Below the pieces are notes generated by a model that worked only from the letters and a program-made list of their open reading frames with translations, was not told the origin of the DNA and ran no database searches. The position numbers and the translations under genes are program-made. A stretch of DNA of 64,000 bases, taken from Paraburkholderia translucens (lineage in GTDB: Bacteria; Pseudomonadota; Gammaproteobacteria; Burkholderiales; Burkholderiaceae). Of the stretch, positions 63,418-64,000 are shown piece after piece; the first letter of the stretch is position 1, and every line of letters starts with the position of its first letter. The stretch covers positions 310,001-374,000 of the forward strand of contig NZ_JAJITC010000004.1 of NCBI RefSeq assembly GCF_020881035.1. Reading direction: 5' to 3'.

Positions 63418-63488
63418 CGGTCGATCTGGCCTCAAAGCACCCCCAACGATCTTCACTTCATCCAAGCAGCAATAGGGACACACCAACG

Positions 63489-64000
63489 ATGGCAAAAATC
63501 TTCTGCGTTGCGAACCAGAAGGGCGGCGTCGGCAAAACGACCACCACAGTCAATCTGGCCGCGAGCCTGGCAGCGCAGGGACAGCGAGTCCTTCTTATCG
63601 ATCTGGACCCGCAGGGCAACGCCACGATGGGCAGCGGTATCGACAAGGGCGAGTGTGCGAACACGGTCTACGAGGTGCTCGTCGACAACGTCTCGGTGGC
63701 CGATGCGCGTGTGCGGCCGGAGGCGGTCGGCTACGACGTGGTGCCCGCGAACCGCGAGCTTGCGGGCGCAGAGGTGGAACTCGTGAGCATGCAGCATCGA
63801 GAGCGTCAGCTGAAGACGGCGCTCTCGGCGGTCGTAGGCGAATACGATTTCGTACTGATAGATTGCCCGCCCGCTTTGTCGCTGCTGACGCTCAACGGAC
63901 TGTGCGCCGCCCACGGCGTCGTAATTCCGATGCAGTGCGAATACTTCGCGCTAGAGGGGCTGTCCGACCTCGTCAACACGATCAAGCAGGTCCACGCGAA
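63489..64000 (+). CDS. parA: Chromosome-partitioning ATPase ParA, partial (3' end outside window)
   Basis: The first 170 residues of a ParA/Soj Walker-type ATPase, which moves ParB-parS complexes. Deviant Walker A KGGVGKTTT is at 11-19 with signature Lys11, followed by IDLDPQGNAT and FVLIDCPPALSLLT. It lacks the N-terminal helix-turn-helix domain of plasmid type-Ia ParA, as expected for a chromosomal protein. parB should follow outside the window. Confidence 0.95.
   Translation, partial: MAKIFCVANQKGGVGKTTTTVNLAASLAAQGQRVLLIDLDPQGNATMGSGIDKGECANTVYEVLVDNVSVADARVRPEAVGYDVVPANRELAGAEVELVSMQHRERQLKTALSAVVGEYDFVLIDCPPALSLLTLNGLCAAHGVVIPMQCEYFALEGLSDLVNTIKQVHA

Noticed and set aside
1..64000. CRISPR arrays, tRNA/rRNA genes, insertion sequences, prophage or integrated islands
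   Set aside because: No spaced direct-repeat array, no recognisable tRNA or rRNA sequence, no transposase, integrase or phage gene, and no clear block of foreign base composition apart from regulatory spacers.

Overview
The window is high-GC DNA whose gene content points to chromosome 1 of a Burkholderiales bacterium of the Burkholderia/Paraburkholderia type. The evidence is a type II secretion cluster in gspD-E-F/C/G-N layout, a DUF3717 protein, a TctDE-like two-component pair, CPA2-antiporter and YbdK genes beside a DnaA-box-rich spacer, and mnmG-rsmG-parA with consensus parS sites (TGTTTCACGTGAAACA). The mnmG-rsmG-parA block with parS marks a primary-chromosome origin region. No rRNA, tRNA, IS element, prophage or CRISPR array was seen, so this is mostly core and soft-core chromosome.

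Layout. 1-5.1 kb: L-arabinose-type ABC importer (araG partial, araF), an aldehyde dehydrogenase lacking its catalytic Cys and Asn, and a divergent LysR regulator. 5.3-11.4 kb: yaeQ, a VOC protein, a candidate anti-Shine-Dalgarno small RNA, alkylation repair (ada-alkA), gshA and a lipoprotein. 11.4-16.2 kb: drug-efflux genes (MarR, EmrB-like MFS, NodT-type outer-membrane factor) with no membrane-fusion protein. 16.3-28.1 kb: complete-looking type II secretion cluster on the minus strand, with gspC reversed. 28.6-33.4 kb: lytic transglycosylase, CobW-like GTPase, HU and mnmC. 33.4-37.3 kb: two AT-richer spacers with DnaA-box-like 9-mers and GTTAAC/GTAAAC repeats flanking a CPA2 antiporter and ybdK. 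This is my candidate for the chromosomal replication origin or part of it. 37.3-44.6 kb: cysteine-rich MarR, amidotransferase, old yellow enzyme, SET-domain methyltransferase, two-component system, DUF3717, a decayed phenylalanine hydroxylase gene and its Lrp-type regulator. 44.6-49.9 kb: CYTH protein, LysR, methylmalonate-semialdehyde dehydrogenase and GMC oxidoreductase. 50.2-60.6 kb: two complete branched-chain-amino-acid-type ABC importers, the second with a fused LivM-LivG. 60.6-64 kb: parS in a terminator hairpin, mnmG (with an internal parS), rsmG and the start of parA.

Working together: to the right of about 33 kb nearly all genes lie on the plus strand, while to the left orientations are mixed with long minus-strand operons. 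That is what is expected when replication forks leave from the 33-37 kb region. ParA and the two parS sites 24-29 kb away would handle segregation. Several operons carry a stem-loop or terminator directly after the binding-protein or major-pilin gene, a pattern that would give more of that component than of its membrane partners.
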